This document shows, in pieces, positions 1 to 9,006 of a DNA stretch of 64,000 nucleotides. A program made the translations under genes and the position numbers. Numbering within the stretch: the first letter of the stretch is position 1; each line of letters begins with the position of its first letter. Location of the stretch: contig JBASFK010000002.1 of assembly GCA_049652985.1 (NCBI GenBank), positions 62,001 to 126,000 on the forward strand, written 5' to 3'. This stretch comes from UBA7657 sp049652985. Lineage in GTDB: Bacteria; Pseudomonadota; Alphaproteobacteria; Micavibrionales; Micavibrionaceae. Under the pieces are notes generated by a model that saw nothing but the letters and a program-made list of their open reading frames with translations, had not been told where the DNA came from and made no database searches.

Positions 1-2
1 AC

Positions 3-1130
3 AGTTCGCCGAGGCTGCAGAAGGACATGCAGGCGCTGCCGGTGGTGGATAGCAGCATTTTCGAGCATAGCGAGATCGCCGATTTTGAATCCGCGCAGGC
101 GCCGGAGGAAACGACGGTCGTCTGGAAAGATTTGAATGTGCCCGTGCCACCTCCGGAGAAATATACGGTGGAGCAGGGGGTGTTGCTGCCTGAACCAGCG
201 CCGTTGCCTGAAATTACTCCGGAGCCTGAGGCAATTGTTGAAGCGCCGCCAGCGCCCGAGCCGGAACCTGAAGCTGAACCCATTCTGCGTCACGAGGGTG
301 AGCCGGCGAAGATCGTGATCATCATCGACGATATGGGTATGGACCGTCGGCGCTCTCATAGTGTTGTGGAATTGAGCGGGCCGCTGACGCTGGCTTTCCT
401 GCCTTACGCGCCGAAGCTGGAAGATTTAACGCAAGGCGCCAAAGATAAGGGACATGAACTGATCATCCATATGCCGATGGAGCCGATGGATTCCAGCCTG
501 AACCCGGGATCGATTGCGCTCCGGAGCGGGATGAGCGATGCGGATATCGACGGGATGATGGACAAGGCGTTTGCGTCTTTTAATGGATATGAAGGTATGA
601 ACAACCATATGGGCAGCCGCCTGACCAAAGACGAAAAGGCGATGAAGCGCGTGATGGCGAAACTGAAAGAGCACAAATTGTTTTTTGTGGATTCAAAAAC
701 GATAGGGTCGTCGGTGGCGGCGCAGATGGCGGAAGCGGCAGGAATTAAACATGCGGACCGGGATGTTTTTCTCGATCACCAGGACACACCGGAATTCGTG
801 CGCTCGGCGCTGCGCCAGACGGAGCGTGTTGCGAGCAGGAAGGGTTACGCGATTGCTATTGGCCATCCGAAGGATTCAACGATCAATGCATTGAAGGAAT
901 GGTTGCCGGGATTGAAGGAGCGGGGATTCGAGTTGGTGCCGGTAAGTGCTGTTCTAGGCACGCCGAAGAAACAGTTTGCGCCGGAACTGCTGACGGAATC
1001 GAATGCGTCTTTGGTCGCGCCTGCGGCGGGGCCGATGACTGTTCCGACTAGTGGGCCCGTTACGGTTTCGACGCCGCCCGCCGGGACTTATTTTGGGCCT
1101 GTTCGACCGCAAGCTCTGCCGCCCGGATGA
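3..1130 (+). CDS. Divergent polysaccharide deacetylase (DUF610/YibQ family), 5' end cut by window edge
   Basis: The reading frame is open to the window edge, so the true start lies upstream and the ATG at 27 is probably internal. About 375 residues are visible. The first 95 or so form a Pro/Glu-rich linker, as expected after an N-terminal membrane anchor. The rest is the deacetylase-like NodB-fold domain: IIIDDMGMD near residue 107, HMPMEPM, NNHMGS, DSKT and a late GHPKD. Family members are periplasmic and are thought to act on a cell-envelope glycan, but no substrate is firmly established. In alphaproteobacteria the gene usually follows a ctpA-type protease and precedes a Nudix hydrolase. 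Here it instead converges on trpE, and the last 71 bp overlap the trpE 3' end on the other strand. The family call is confident; the function is not. Confidence 0.85.
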   Translation, partial: SSPRLQKDMQALPVVDSSIFEHSEIADFESAQAPEETTVVWKDLNVPVPPPEKYTVEQGVLLPEPAPLPEITPEPEAIVEAPPAPEPEPEAEPILRHEGEPAKIVIIIDDMGMDRRRSHSVVELSGPLTLAFLPYAPKLEDLTQGAKDKGHELIIHMPMEPMDSSLNPGSIALRSGMSDADIDGMMDKAFASFNGYEGMNNHMGSRLTKDEKAMKRVMAKLKEHKLFFVDSKTIGSSVAAQMAEAAGIKHADRDVFLDHQDTPEFVRSALRQTERVASRKGYAIAIGHPKDSTINALKEWLPGLKERGFELVPVSAVLGTPKKQFAPELLTESNASLVAPAAGPMTVPTSGPVTVSTPPAGTYFGPVRPQALPPG

Positions 1131-2538
1131 TGGCCTGCGCCTTGTTCACCGTTTCCTGATATTCGGATTCCGGATTGCTGTCGGCGACGATGCCTGCCCC
1201 GGCCTGTACGTATAATTTGCCGTTTTTGACGAGGGCGGTGCGGAGCGCAATGCAGGTATCCATTTCACCGTTGCCGGAGAAATAGCCGATGCCGCCAGCG
1301 TAATAGCCGCGGCGGGTGGGTTCCAGTTCGTCGATGATTTCCATGGCGCGGACTTTTGGCGCGCCGCTGACGGTCCCGGCGGGGAAGCCCGCGAAGAGAG
1401 CGTCGATAATGTCGACGTCTTTTTTCAGGCGGCCCTCGACATTCGAGACGATATGCATGACGTGAGAGTAATTTTCGATCTTGAACTGGTCGGTGACCTT
1501 GACGCTGCCGTATTCCGAGACGCGGCCGACATCGTTGCGACCGAGATCGAGGAGCATGAGGTGCTCGGCGCGTTCTTTCGGGTCGGCGAGGAGGTCGGCG
1601 GCGAGGGCTTTATCCTCTTTTTCGTTCGCCCCGCGTTTGCGGGTTCCGGCGATGGGGCGGATGGTGACCGTGCCGCCGCGCACGCGGACCAGAACTTCGG
1701 GGCTGGAACCGACGAGGGCGAAATCCTCGAACTGCAAATGGAACATGAAGGGTGAAGGATTGAGGCGGCGGAGCGAGCGATAAAGTTCAAAGGGCGGGAG
1801 ATCAAAATCGGTGGTGAAGCGCTGGGACAGGACCGTCTGAAAGATTTCGCCCTGGCGGATATAGTCGATGGCTTTTGACACGGCGCTTTTATAAACCGAA
1901 GCGTCCATGTTTGAATTTATTTTCAGCGGGAGGGAGAGAGAGGAGGCAGCTTTTTGCCGTGGCTCATCGCTTTCGAGTTTTTCGATTTCAGCGTTAATGC
2001 GGGCGGTGGCCTGTTTGTAAGTTTCTTCAGCGTTCTTTTTGCTGTTTTTCGCGTGTTCGTAGACCGGCGCGACAAGGCAGATCATGTTCTTGACGTTATC
2101 GAAGATCGCCAGCACCGAGGGGCGTATGAGAATGCTTTCGGGAATGCCGATATCATCCGGGTTTTTGTCGGGAATGTTTTCGGCGAGGCGGACCATGTCG
2201 TAGCCGAGATAACCAAAGAGGCCCGACACCGCCATGGGCGGCAGGTCGGCGGGTGCATCGTCGATGCGGCTGTCAGCGAGGGCCTTTCTCAAGGAAGCGA
2301 GAGCTTGCCCACGGTCCTTGCCCGCGTTCCATTTAAAATCGGGCGCAAAGCCGATGACGGAATAGCGCCCGAGCGTTGCGCCGCCCTCGACCGATTCAAG
2401 AAGGAAAGAATAGGGCACGCCACCGCAAAGTTTCAGATAGGCTGAAACTGGCGTTTCGGTGTCGGCGGGCATCCATTTATGGACGAGCTGGGTGCGGCCC
2501 GCGTTGTGATTTTTTTTAAAGGCCTCGGTTGGATTCAT
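1060..2538 (-). CDS. trpE: Anthranilate synthase component I
   Basis: This 492-residue protein converts chorismate plus ammonia or glutamine to anthranilate, the first committed step of tryptophan synthesis. The N-terminal regulatory domain keeps the LLES element used for Trp feedback binding (about residue 46). The C-terminal chorismate-binding domain shows IRPIAGTRKRG, ERAEHLMLLDLGRND, HIVSNVEG, FPAGTVSGAPK and the terminal YVQAGAGIVADS motif. The ATG overlaps the ppiD stop as TAATG, indicating one transcript and translational coupling with the upstream foldase gene. The usual partner trpG does not follow; instead the 3' end overlaps a convergent deacetylase gene by 71 bp. The glutamine amidotransferase subunit must therefore be encoded elsewhere. 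Confidence 0.97.
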   Translation of the reverse strand: MNPTEAFKKNHNAGRTQLVHKWMPADTETPVSAYLKLCGGVPYSFLLESVEGGATLGRYSVIGFAPDFKWNAGKDRGQALASLRKALADSRIDDAPADLPPMAVSGLFGYLGYDMVRLAENIPDKNPDDIGIPESILIRPSVLAIFDNVKNMICLVAPVYEHAKNSKKNAEETYKQATARINAEIEKLESDEPRQKAASSLSLPLKINSNMDASVYKSAVSKAIDYIRQGEIFQTVLSQRFTTDFDLPPFELYRSLRRLNPSPFMFHLQFEDFALVGSSPEVLVRVRGGTVTIRPIAGTRKRGANEKEDKALAADLLADPKERAEHLMLLDLGRNDVGRVSEYGSVKVTDQFKIENYSHVMHIVSNVEGRLKKDVDIIDALFAGFPAGTVSGAPKVRAMEIIDELEPTRRGYYAGGIGYFSGNGEMDTCIALRTALVKNGKLYVQAGAGIVADSNPESEYQETVNKAQAIIRAAELAVEQAQNKSRRAASKP

Positions 2539-4460
2539 TAGTTTTCTTCTGGGGCCTGGCCGTAGGCGCGTTCCAGCAACCGCTGGTTCAGCGCTGCGCC
2601 ATATTCCTTGCCCTTGCTGTCGACGTAAACCGCCATGGCTTCATTTTTGGTGGCTTCGAGCAAGCGCGCCTGGAATTCCTTGAACTGGCTGGAGTCCGTT
2701 GCGACTTTTTCCGGCAGTTCAGCGGAGGTGACCCAGGCTATTGCCGTGCCGCCGTCGATATCAAGAATGAACGGCTCGCCGGGGGCGGCTTCGAACAGGT
2801 TAGCCCATGAGCGTTCGTTGAAGGGTTTTGCGGGCTGGGCGCGGCGTGTGATGTTGCTGCGCGTCTGCAATTCCTTGTTTTTAGATTTGGCGAAATCAGC
2901 CGAGGAGATTTTTCCGTCCTTGATTTCCTGAAGCAGTTCCATCGCCTGGAGCTTGTTTTCCATCTTGCGCTGGTCTTCTTTCAGTTTTTTTGCCATGCCG
3001 GTTTTTACTTCCTCGAACGGGGTATAGCTTTTCGGCTGGATGGATTCCACATAGACCCCGGCGAAGCTGCCGTCGGCAAGCTCGCTCATGGGCGAGGTTT
3101 CACCCTGGGGCAGGGAAAAAGCATTTTCGAGAATGTAAGGTTTAGCTTTTTCGTAGTTTTTCAGCGCATCGCCGCCGTCTTTCGTACGACCGGACTGATT
3201 CATCGGGGACAGGTCGATGGTTTCGATATCGACTTCCTTTTTGACTTCATCTAGAGAAGCGCCGCCCGCAAGCATATCCTCGACCGTACCCGCGAGCGTG
3301 TATTGCTCGTCGATGATCTTGGTTTCAAGAAGTTCGTCGCGGATTTCTTTTTTGACGGACTCAAAAGATTTCGTCTGGGTCGGGCTGATTTTTTTGACCA
3401 CGATGACCTGCCAGCCGATGGCGGTTTTAAGTGGGCCGATGGCCCCGCCGGATTTTTGAACGGTGAGGACATCCTTGCTGATCTCCGGCGGGATGGATTC
3501 GGTTTCAAAGGTTCTTTCGCCGAGATAATCGGTGTCGCGCCCGGTGACGGATTTTACCGCCTGCTTGAGGCCGGTGCCGGATTTTACTTTTTCGGCGACG
3601 TTTTTAGCTTCCTCTTCCTTATCAAAGAGAGCCTGTTCCAGCGTTCTTTGCTCTTTTTCGGAGTAAAGTTCGATGTTGGAATCGTAAATCCCGCGAATTT
3701 CCTCGTCGTCGATCTGGACAGAGTTTTTCAGCGCATCGGTTTTGATTTTAATGAGTTTAAGCGTCCGGATTTCATCCGACGCGTAGACCATGTCCTTGGT
3801 CATTTCGTAGAGTTTTTTCAGTTGTTCGTTGTCTGGCTCCTGCGTCAGCGTGTATTCGCCGTCGGGAAAAGAAATAAAGGCGACATCGCGGGTCTCGCTT
3901 TCAAACGCGAAAAGATCGGCAGCAAGTTCATCGGAGCCAGCGGCAAATCCGCCGAGAATGGTTTTGTTCAGGAGGCCGAGCGAAATTTCCTGGCCGATGG
4001 CGCGGGCGAGATCGCCTTCGCTCATGCCCTGGTTCATCAGGATCAGCCGGAGAACTTCTTTAGGATCCTGACCGGCCTGGACCATGGGACCGAGCATCGA
4101 TTTGATCTGCGAGGCGATGCGCTTGTTGCCGACAAGGATGCCGTTATTGGCGGCGGCCTGCGAGAAAAGATGAGAGCGGACTTCGGCGGCAAGGAACTGG
4201 TCCACATACCCGGCCTTGTAGGCGTCCTGCGGACCGATGCCGAGCTGGCTGAGGGAACGTCGGAGTGAGCGGTCGAAATAAGGCAGGGAGATTTTTTCTT
4301 TGCCGATTTTCGCGACATCGTTGCCGCCGACGCCGCCGCTGCGGAAAAAGCCGCCGACGTCCATCAGCACCATCCCGCCGACTGCCATGATAAGGAAGCC
4401 GAAAATTACGAATTTCATTACGCCGCCAGCCGCTCCCTGGCGCATTGCCTGCATGACCAT
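2538..4460 (-). CDS. ppiD: Membrane-anchored periplasmic chaperone / peptidyl-prolyl isomerase (PpiD/SurA-like)
   Basis: The 640-residue protein begins with a short cytoplasmic segment, then one membrane helix (about residues 14-34), a long SurA-N-like helical region, a parvulin-type PPIase domain (about 250-355, ending near GWQVIVVKK) and a further periplasmic helical region. It should help fold outer-membrane and secreted proteins at the exit of the Sec translocon. The frame is open to 4676, but that start lies inside divergent tpiA. The ATG at 4460 is preceded by AAGGGAAG seven bases upstream and puts the anchor helix at the N-terminus, so I chose it. The stop is shared with the trpE start (TAATG); ppiD-trpE is a common alphaproteobacterial arrangement. 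Confidence 0.92.
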   Translation of the reverse strand: MVMQAMRQGAAGGVMKFVIFGFLIMAVGGMVLMDVGGFFRSGGVGGNDVAKIGKEKISLPYFDRSLRRSLSQLGIGPQDAYKAGYVDQFLAAEVRSHLFSQAAANNGILVGNKRIASQIKSMLGPMVQAGQDPKEVLRLILMNQGMSEGDLARAIGQEISLGLLNKTILGGFAAGSDELAADLFAFESETRDVAFISFPDGEYTLTQEPDNEQLKKLYEMTKDMVYASDEIRTLKLIKIKTDALKNSVQIDDEEIRGIYDSNIELYSEKEQRTLEQALFDKEEEAKNVAEKVKSGTGLKQAVKSVTGRDTDYLGERTFETESIPPEISKDVLTVQKSGGAIGPLKTAIGWQVIVVKKISPTQTKSFESVKKEIRDELLETKIIDEQYTLAGTVEDMLAGGASLDEVKKEVDIETIDLSPMNQSGRTKDGGDALKNYEKAKPYILENAFSLPQGETSPMSELADGSFAGVYVESIQPKSYTPFEEVKTGMAKKLKEDQRKMENKLQAMELLQEIKDGKISSADFAKSKNKELQTRSNITRRAQPAKPFNERSWANLFEAAPGEPFILDIDGGTAIAWVTSAELPEKVATDSSQFKEFQARLLEATKNEAMAVYVDSKGKEYGAALNQRLLERAYGQAPEEN

Positions 4461-4511
4461 ATATGAACTTCCCTTAATGTGTGTTCTGATCCCCGCGAGC
4501 GGGAAAGCAGA

Positions 4512-4540
4512 TTGGATTTTTAAAGCATTTGGACTATAAA
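4512..4540 (+). promoter_or_regulatory. Candidate sigma70-type promoter of tpiA
   Basis: TTGGAT at 4512-4517 and TATAAA at 4535-4540 are separated by 17 bp, and the -10 ends 23 bp before the tpiA ATG. The site lies in the 103-bp spacer between divergent ppiD and tpiA. The -35 is only a partial match, so this is a sequence-based prediction. Confidence 0.45.
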
Positions 4541-4563
4541 GTACTGCCAATACAGGAGCAACG

Positions 4564-5310
4564 ATGAAAAAGCTGATCGCCGGGAACTGGAAGATGAACG
4601 GCTCGCTGGCCGAAACCGGCAAGCTGGTGCAGGAGATTGCCGCCGGTATTCTTGGCGATGCGGCCCTCTCGGGCAAATGCGACCTGCTGGTCTGCCCGCC
4701 CTATGTTTACCTGCAGGCGGCCAAGGGGGCGCTCGGCGGCAGCCTGATGCTCGGCGCGCAGAATTGCTCGGCTCTGGATAACGGCGCAATGACGGGGGAT
4801 GTTTCGGCGGCGATGCTGAAGGATGCGGGATGCCACTATGTTATTCTCGGCCATTCGGAACGCAGGCAGCATCATGGCGAGAAAAGCGAATTCGTCGCCC
4901 AGAAGGCAGCCAAGGCCCATGATAACGGTTTGACCGCCATTATCTGTGTTGGTGAAAAGGAACTGGAGCGGGAGCAGGGTAACCACCAGGATATAGTCGA
5001 GCGGCAGCTTAAAGGGTCGATCCCGGCCTCGGCCAATGCCCAGAATACCGTTATTGCCTATGAGCCCGTCTGGGCCATCGGGACGGGCAAGACCGCCACC
5101 CCGGCGGACGTCAAGGCCATGCATGCTTTTATCAGGCTCCAGCTGAAAGAACGCCTTGCGGATTCTGAAAATATGCGTATTTTGTACGGCGGTTCAATGA
5201 AGCCGGAAAACGCCAAGGACCTGCTGGCCACGCCCAATGTAGACGGGGGGCTGATCGGCGGGGCGAGCCTTGTGGCGGCGCAGTTCCTGGCTATTGCGAA
5301 AGCGGCCTAA
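4564..5310 (+). CDS. tpiA: Triosephosphate isomerase
   Basis: This 248-residue cytoplasmic TIM-barrel enzyme interconverts dihydroxyacetone phosphate and glyceraldehyde 3-phosphate. The active-site residues are all visible: Asn8 and Lys10 in GNWKMNG, His97 in LGHSERR, and Glu167 in the YEPVWAIGTGK segment that includes the flexible loop. The phosphate-binding YGGSMKPEN is near residue 208. The start is supported by AGGAG five bases before the ATG. It is divergent from ppiD and heads tpiA-secG-pyrG, a standard proteobacterial order. Confidence 0.98.
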   Translation: MKKLIAGNWKMNGSLAETGKLVQEIAAGILGDAALSGKCDLLVCPPYVYLQAAKGALGGSLMLGAQNCSALDNGAMTGDVSAAMLKDAGCHYVILGHSERRQHHGEKSEFVAQKAAKAHDNGLTAIICVGEKELEREQGNHQDIVERQLKGSIPASANAQNTVIAYEPVWAIGTGKTATPADVKAMHAFIRLQLKERLADSENMRILYGGSMKPENAKDLLATPNVDGGLIGGASLVAAQFLAIAKAA

Positions 5311-5330
5311 AAAAATTATAAAGGGCGTCC

Positions 5331-5708
5331 ATGGAAGTTATTCTAGTCATTCACCTGTTCCTTGCATTGGCCATTATCGGTCTGGTTCTGCTACAGCGCT
5401 CCGAAGGGGGCGGTCTTGGCATGGGCGGCGGCGGTCTGGGCGGTTTAGCCTCCCCGCGCAGCGCGGCCAATGCTCTGACGCGCGCGACAGCGATCTGCGC
5501 AGCGGCGTTTTTCTGCACGAGCCTGATCCTCGGCATCATGGCCGGGCGCAGCAGCACGGCGGGCACGAGCATTCTCGATGCGCTGGACGAGCCCGCGACG
5601 GAACAGACCGCACCTATTTCTGAATTGCCTGACAATCCATCACCGGTTCGTGAGGGGGGCCAATCTAAAAAAAGTGACGGGGCCCCTTCGGCACCGATCG
5701 CGGAGTAA
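5331..5708 (+). CDS. secG: Preprotein translocase subunit SecG
   Basis: The 125-residue inner-membrane protein has two membrane helices (about residues 3-22 and 51-70). They are separated by the typical cytoplasmic Gly-rich loop that starts LLQRSEGGGLGMGGGG and includes SPRSAANALTRAT. A hydrophilic tail follows that is longer than in enteric SecG and common in alphaproteobacteria. SecG assists SecYE during SecA-driven export. It sits 20 bp after tpiA and one base before pyrG, whose ribosome-binding GGAG lies inside the secG 3' end, so the genes are probably co-transcribed. Confidence 0.95.
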   Translation: MEVILVIHLFLALAIIGLVLLQRSEGGGLGMGGGGLGGLASPRSAANALTRATAICAAAFFCTSLILGIMAGRSSTAGTSILDALDEPATEQTAPISELPDNPSPVREGGQSKKSDGAPSAPIAE

Positions 5709-5709
5709 G

Positions 5710-7338
<1,629 letters not shown>

Positions 7339-7342
7339 GTCG

Positions 7343-7594
7343 TTAGCCTAATTTATATCCCAAGATTTGACCAAGCGTAGTTCTTTGCATCCCCTGGTCT
7401 TGTTGAGCTAAAAAATTATGTACTTCGTCAGGTGAAGCGGAAAATGTTCCAAAATCGCTTTCGACTGCGTCTTCTTCAGCTTCTGCGGTGAAAAGCGGAG
7501 TAACAGCCAGGCTTACTGCGACATTGCGTCGATCGCCTTTTACATCGGCGCGGCGTATTGCACGTTTAATGCGGCGTGTTCTTTCATTACTCAT
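7343..7594 (-). CDS. Small hypothetical protein
   Basis: This is an 83-residue frame in the 409-bp gap between pyrG and kdsA, converging on pyrG with a 4-bp gap. The N-terminus is strongly basic (NERTRRIKRAIRRADVKGDRR), the middle acidic (EAEEDAVESDFG) and the end hydrophobic. No domain is recognised. The ATG at 7594 is preferred over an in-frame TTG at 7609. A GGGA lies about 10 bases upstream and the 5' side is very AT-rich, as a promoter would be. The protein-like composition and isolated position support a gene, but a chance frame is not excluded. Confidence 0.45.
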   Translation of the reverse strand: MSNERTRRIKRAIRRADVKGDRRNVAVSLAVTPLFTAEAEEDAVESDFGTFSASPDEVHNFLAQQDQGMQRTTLGQILGYKLG

Positions 7595-7625
7595 ATAAAA
7601 ATATCCCAACCGGTTTTTTGTTATG

Positions 7626-7637
7626 TTAATATATTAA
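7626..7637. promoter_or_regulatory. 12-bp perfect AT palindrome upstream of the small minus-strand gene
   Basis: TTAATATATTAA is self-complementary and lies in the most AT-rich stretch of the pyrG-kdsA gap, about 30 bp upstream of the proposed start at 7594. It could be a regulator site or simply part of an AT-rich promoter. Half-sites resemble TTAA but the spacing is not that of a CtrA box. Confidence 0.3.
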
Positions 7638-7699
7638 TTATTATGGCTATAAGACAACTTCCCTAAAACACGGGGTGGAAACAAGTGGAAATATCGTAC

Positions 7700-7708
7700 T
7701 TATCCACA
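7700..7708 (+). promoter_or_regulatory. Perfect DnaA-box match upstream of kdsA
   Basis: TTATCCACA is the strong consensus DnaA-binding nonamer. It is intergenic, 40 bp before the chosen kdsA start and about 60 bp from an AT-rich segment. One perfect match in 64 kb is not far from chance expectation, and no second box was seen in this gap, so an origin is not supported. A DnaA-regulated promoter or titration site is possible. Confidence 0.35.
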
Positions 7709-7747
7709 GGTTGACGCTTTATGCCTCATATGCGATGGATAGGCCCC

Positions 7748-8578
7748 ATGGTGCAGAAATCTATTAAAATCGGGTCTTTCGAGGTCGCCAACGACCGTCC
7801 GTTTATGCTGATTGCAGGTCCGTGCCAGATGGAAAGCCGCGAGCACGCGTTTGATATGTGCGGCAGGCTGAAAGAGCTGACCGGTAAGCTCAAAATTCCC
7901 TTCGTTTATAAAACCTCCTACGACAAGGCTAACCGGACTTCATTAAAGGCCCAGCGCGGGATCGGCATGGACAAGGGCCTTGAGATTTTTGCTGAGCTGA
8001 AAAGGGAATTCGGTGTGCCGACGCTGACCGATGTTCACTCGGCTGAGCAATGCGCGCCGGTGGCGAAGATCGTTGATGTATTGCAGATACCGGCGTTTCT
8101 GTGCCGTCAGACAGATTTGCTGGTGGCGGCTGCGAAAACAGGCAAGCCGATCAACGTGAAAAAGGGCCAGTTCCTTGCGCCGTGGGACATGAAGAATGTC
8201 GCGGCGAAAATAGCAGAGAGCGGCAACGACAATGTGATGCTGTGCGAGCGCGGCGCGAGTTTTGGGTATAACACGCTGGTGTCCGATATGCGCTCGATCC
8301 CGATCATGAGGCAGACGGGTTACCCGGTGATTTTCGACGCGACGCATTCCGTGCAGCAGCCGGGCGGGCAGGGAACGTCTTCCGGCGGCGATCGGACGAT
8401 GGTGCCGGTTCTGGCCCGCGCGGCGGTGGCTGTCGGCGTGGCAGGGGTTTTCATGGAAACCCACCAAGACCCCGATAATGCCCCCTCGGATGGGCCAAAT
8501 ATGGTGAAATTCGCTGATTTATCAGGCATTTTAGAGACTCTCGTGGCGCTCGACCAGATCGCCAAAAAAGTGATATAA
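7748..8578 (+). CDS. kdsA: 3-deoxy-8-phosphooctulonate (KDO-8-P) synthase
   Basis: The enzyme condenses phosphoenolpyruvate with arabinose 5-phosphate to form KDO-8-phosphate for the LPS inner core. The 276-residue TIM barrel carries the family signatures GPCQMES, KTSYDKANRTS, TDVHS, KKGQFLAPWDM, CERGASFGYN, DATHSVQQPGG and DPDNAPSDGPNM. Three ATGs are possible (7721, 7730, 7748). The third starts MVQKSIKIGSFEVANDRPF, which matches the family N-terminus and has an AGG just upstream, so it is preferred; the other two would add 9 or 6 residues. It lies 81 bp before the eno-side cluster, separated from eno by a small orphan gene. Confidence 0.96.
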   Translation: MVQKSIKIGSFEVANDRPFMLIAGPCQMESREHAFDMCGRLKELTGKLKIPFVYKTSYDKANRTSLKAQRGIGMDKGLEIFAELKREFGVPTLTDVHSAEQCAPVAKIVDVLQIPAFLCRQTDLLVAAAKTGKPINVKKGQFLAPWDMKNVAAKIAESGNDNVMLCERGASFGYNTLVSDMRSIPIMRQTGYPVIFDATHSVQQPGGQGTSSGGDRTMVPVLARAAVAVGVAGVFMETHQDPDNAPSDGPNMVKFADLSGILETLVALDQIAKKVI

Positions 8579-8603
8579 TTAAGGTAAGACAAGGATTGTT
8601 CTT

Positions 8604-8927
8604 ATGCCCAGTATTCTAGATGGCGGGAGCGGTAATGCTCTCAGCATTCTCGGCGCGGCCCGGCAATTTTACAGGGGCATCGGCCTTTCGCAGCGTGCGC
8701 ATCAACTGACAAGTACCTATCTCGATCAGTCCGTATCGGGGCTGAATACCATTCTTTCGCTGAATGTTTCTGTTAATGCCTCGATTGAAAGCGTGCAGCA
8801 GAAAATCAAGGCGATCCGCGCCAGCCTGCCGCAGAGCCAATTGCTGGAGTCACTTCGTGACGAGAATGCCGATAATGGCAATGCTGCTGCAGGGGCCAAC
8901 GGCACCAACGTTGACGAAGAAGCCTAA
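8604..8927 (+). CDS. Small hypothetical protein between kdsA and eno
   Basis: This 107-residue soluble protein is not recognised. Residues about 10-80 look helical, with Gln-, Ser- and Leu-rich segments (RQFYRGIGLSQRAHQ, IESVQQKIKAIRASL), and the C-terminal 25 residues are Asn/Asp/Ala-rich and probably disordered. There is no signal peptide, membrane segment or Cys. An AAGG lies about nine bases before the ATG. It starts 25 bp after kdsA and ends 79 bp before eno, so it is probably transcribed with kdsA. The proportions and coding-like composition support a real gene of unknown role. Confidence 0.7.
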   Translation: MPSILDGGSGNALSILGAARQFYRGIGLSQRAHQLTSTYLDQSVSGLNTILSLNVSVNASIESVQQKIKAIRASLPQSQLLESLRDENADNGNAAAGANGTNVDEEA

Positions 8928-9006
8928 TTAATCAGACATTCCAGCTTGAAAGCCACCCGCATTTTGTGAAGAATGAGGCGCATCGCTTTTCAGGGAGTTC
9001 CAGCCT

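Noticed and set aside
3303..4268. Long plus-strand frame (321 codons) opposite ppiD
   Set aside because: It lies wholly inside a well-supported gene, is Phe/Asp/Gly-rich as antisense frames of GC-rich genes are, and has no domain or ribosome-binding site.
7610..7720. Possible replication origin (AT-rich stretch plus DnaA box)
   Set aside because: Only one clear DnaA box, no IHF- or CtrA-like array, and no origin-linked genes such as hemE, dnaA or parAB nearby.
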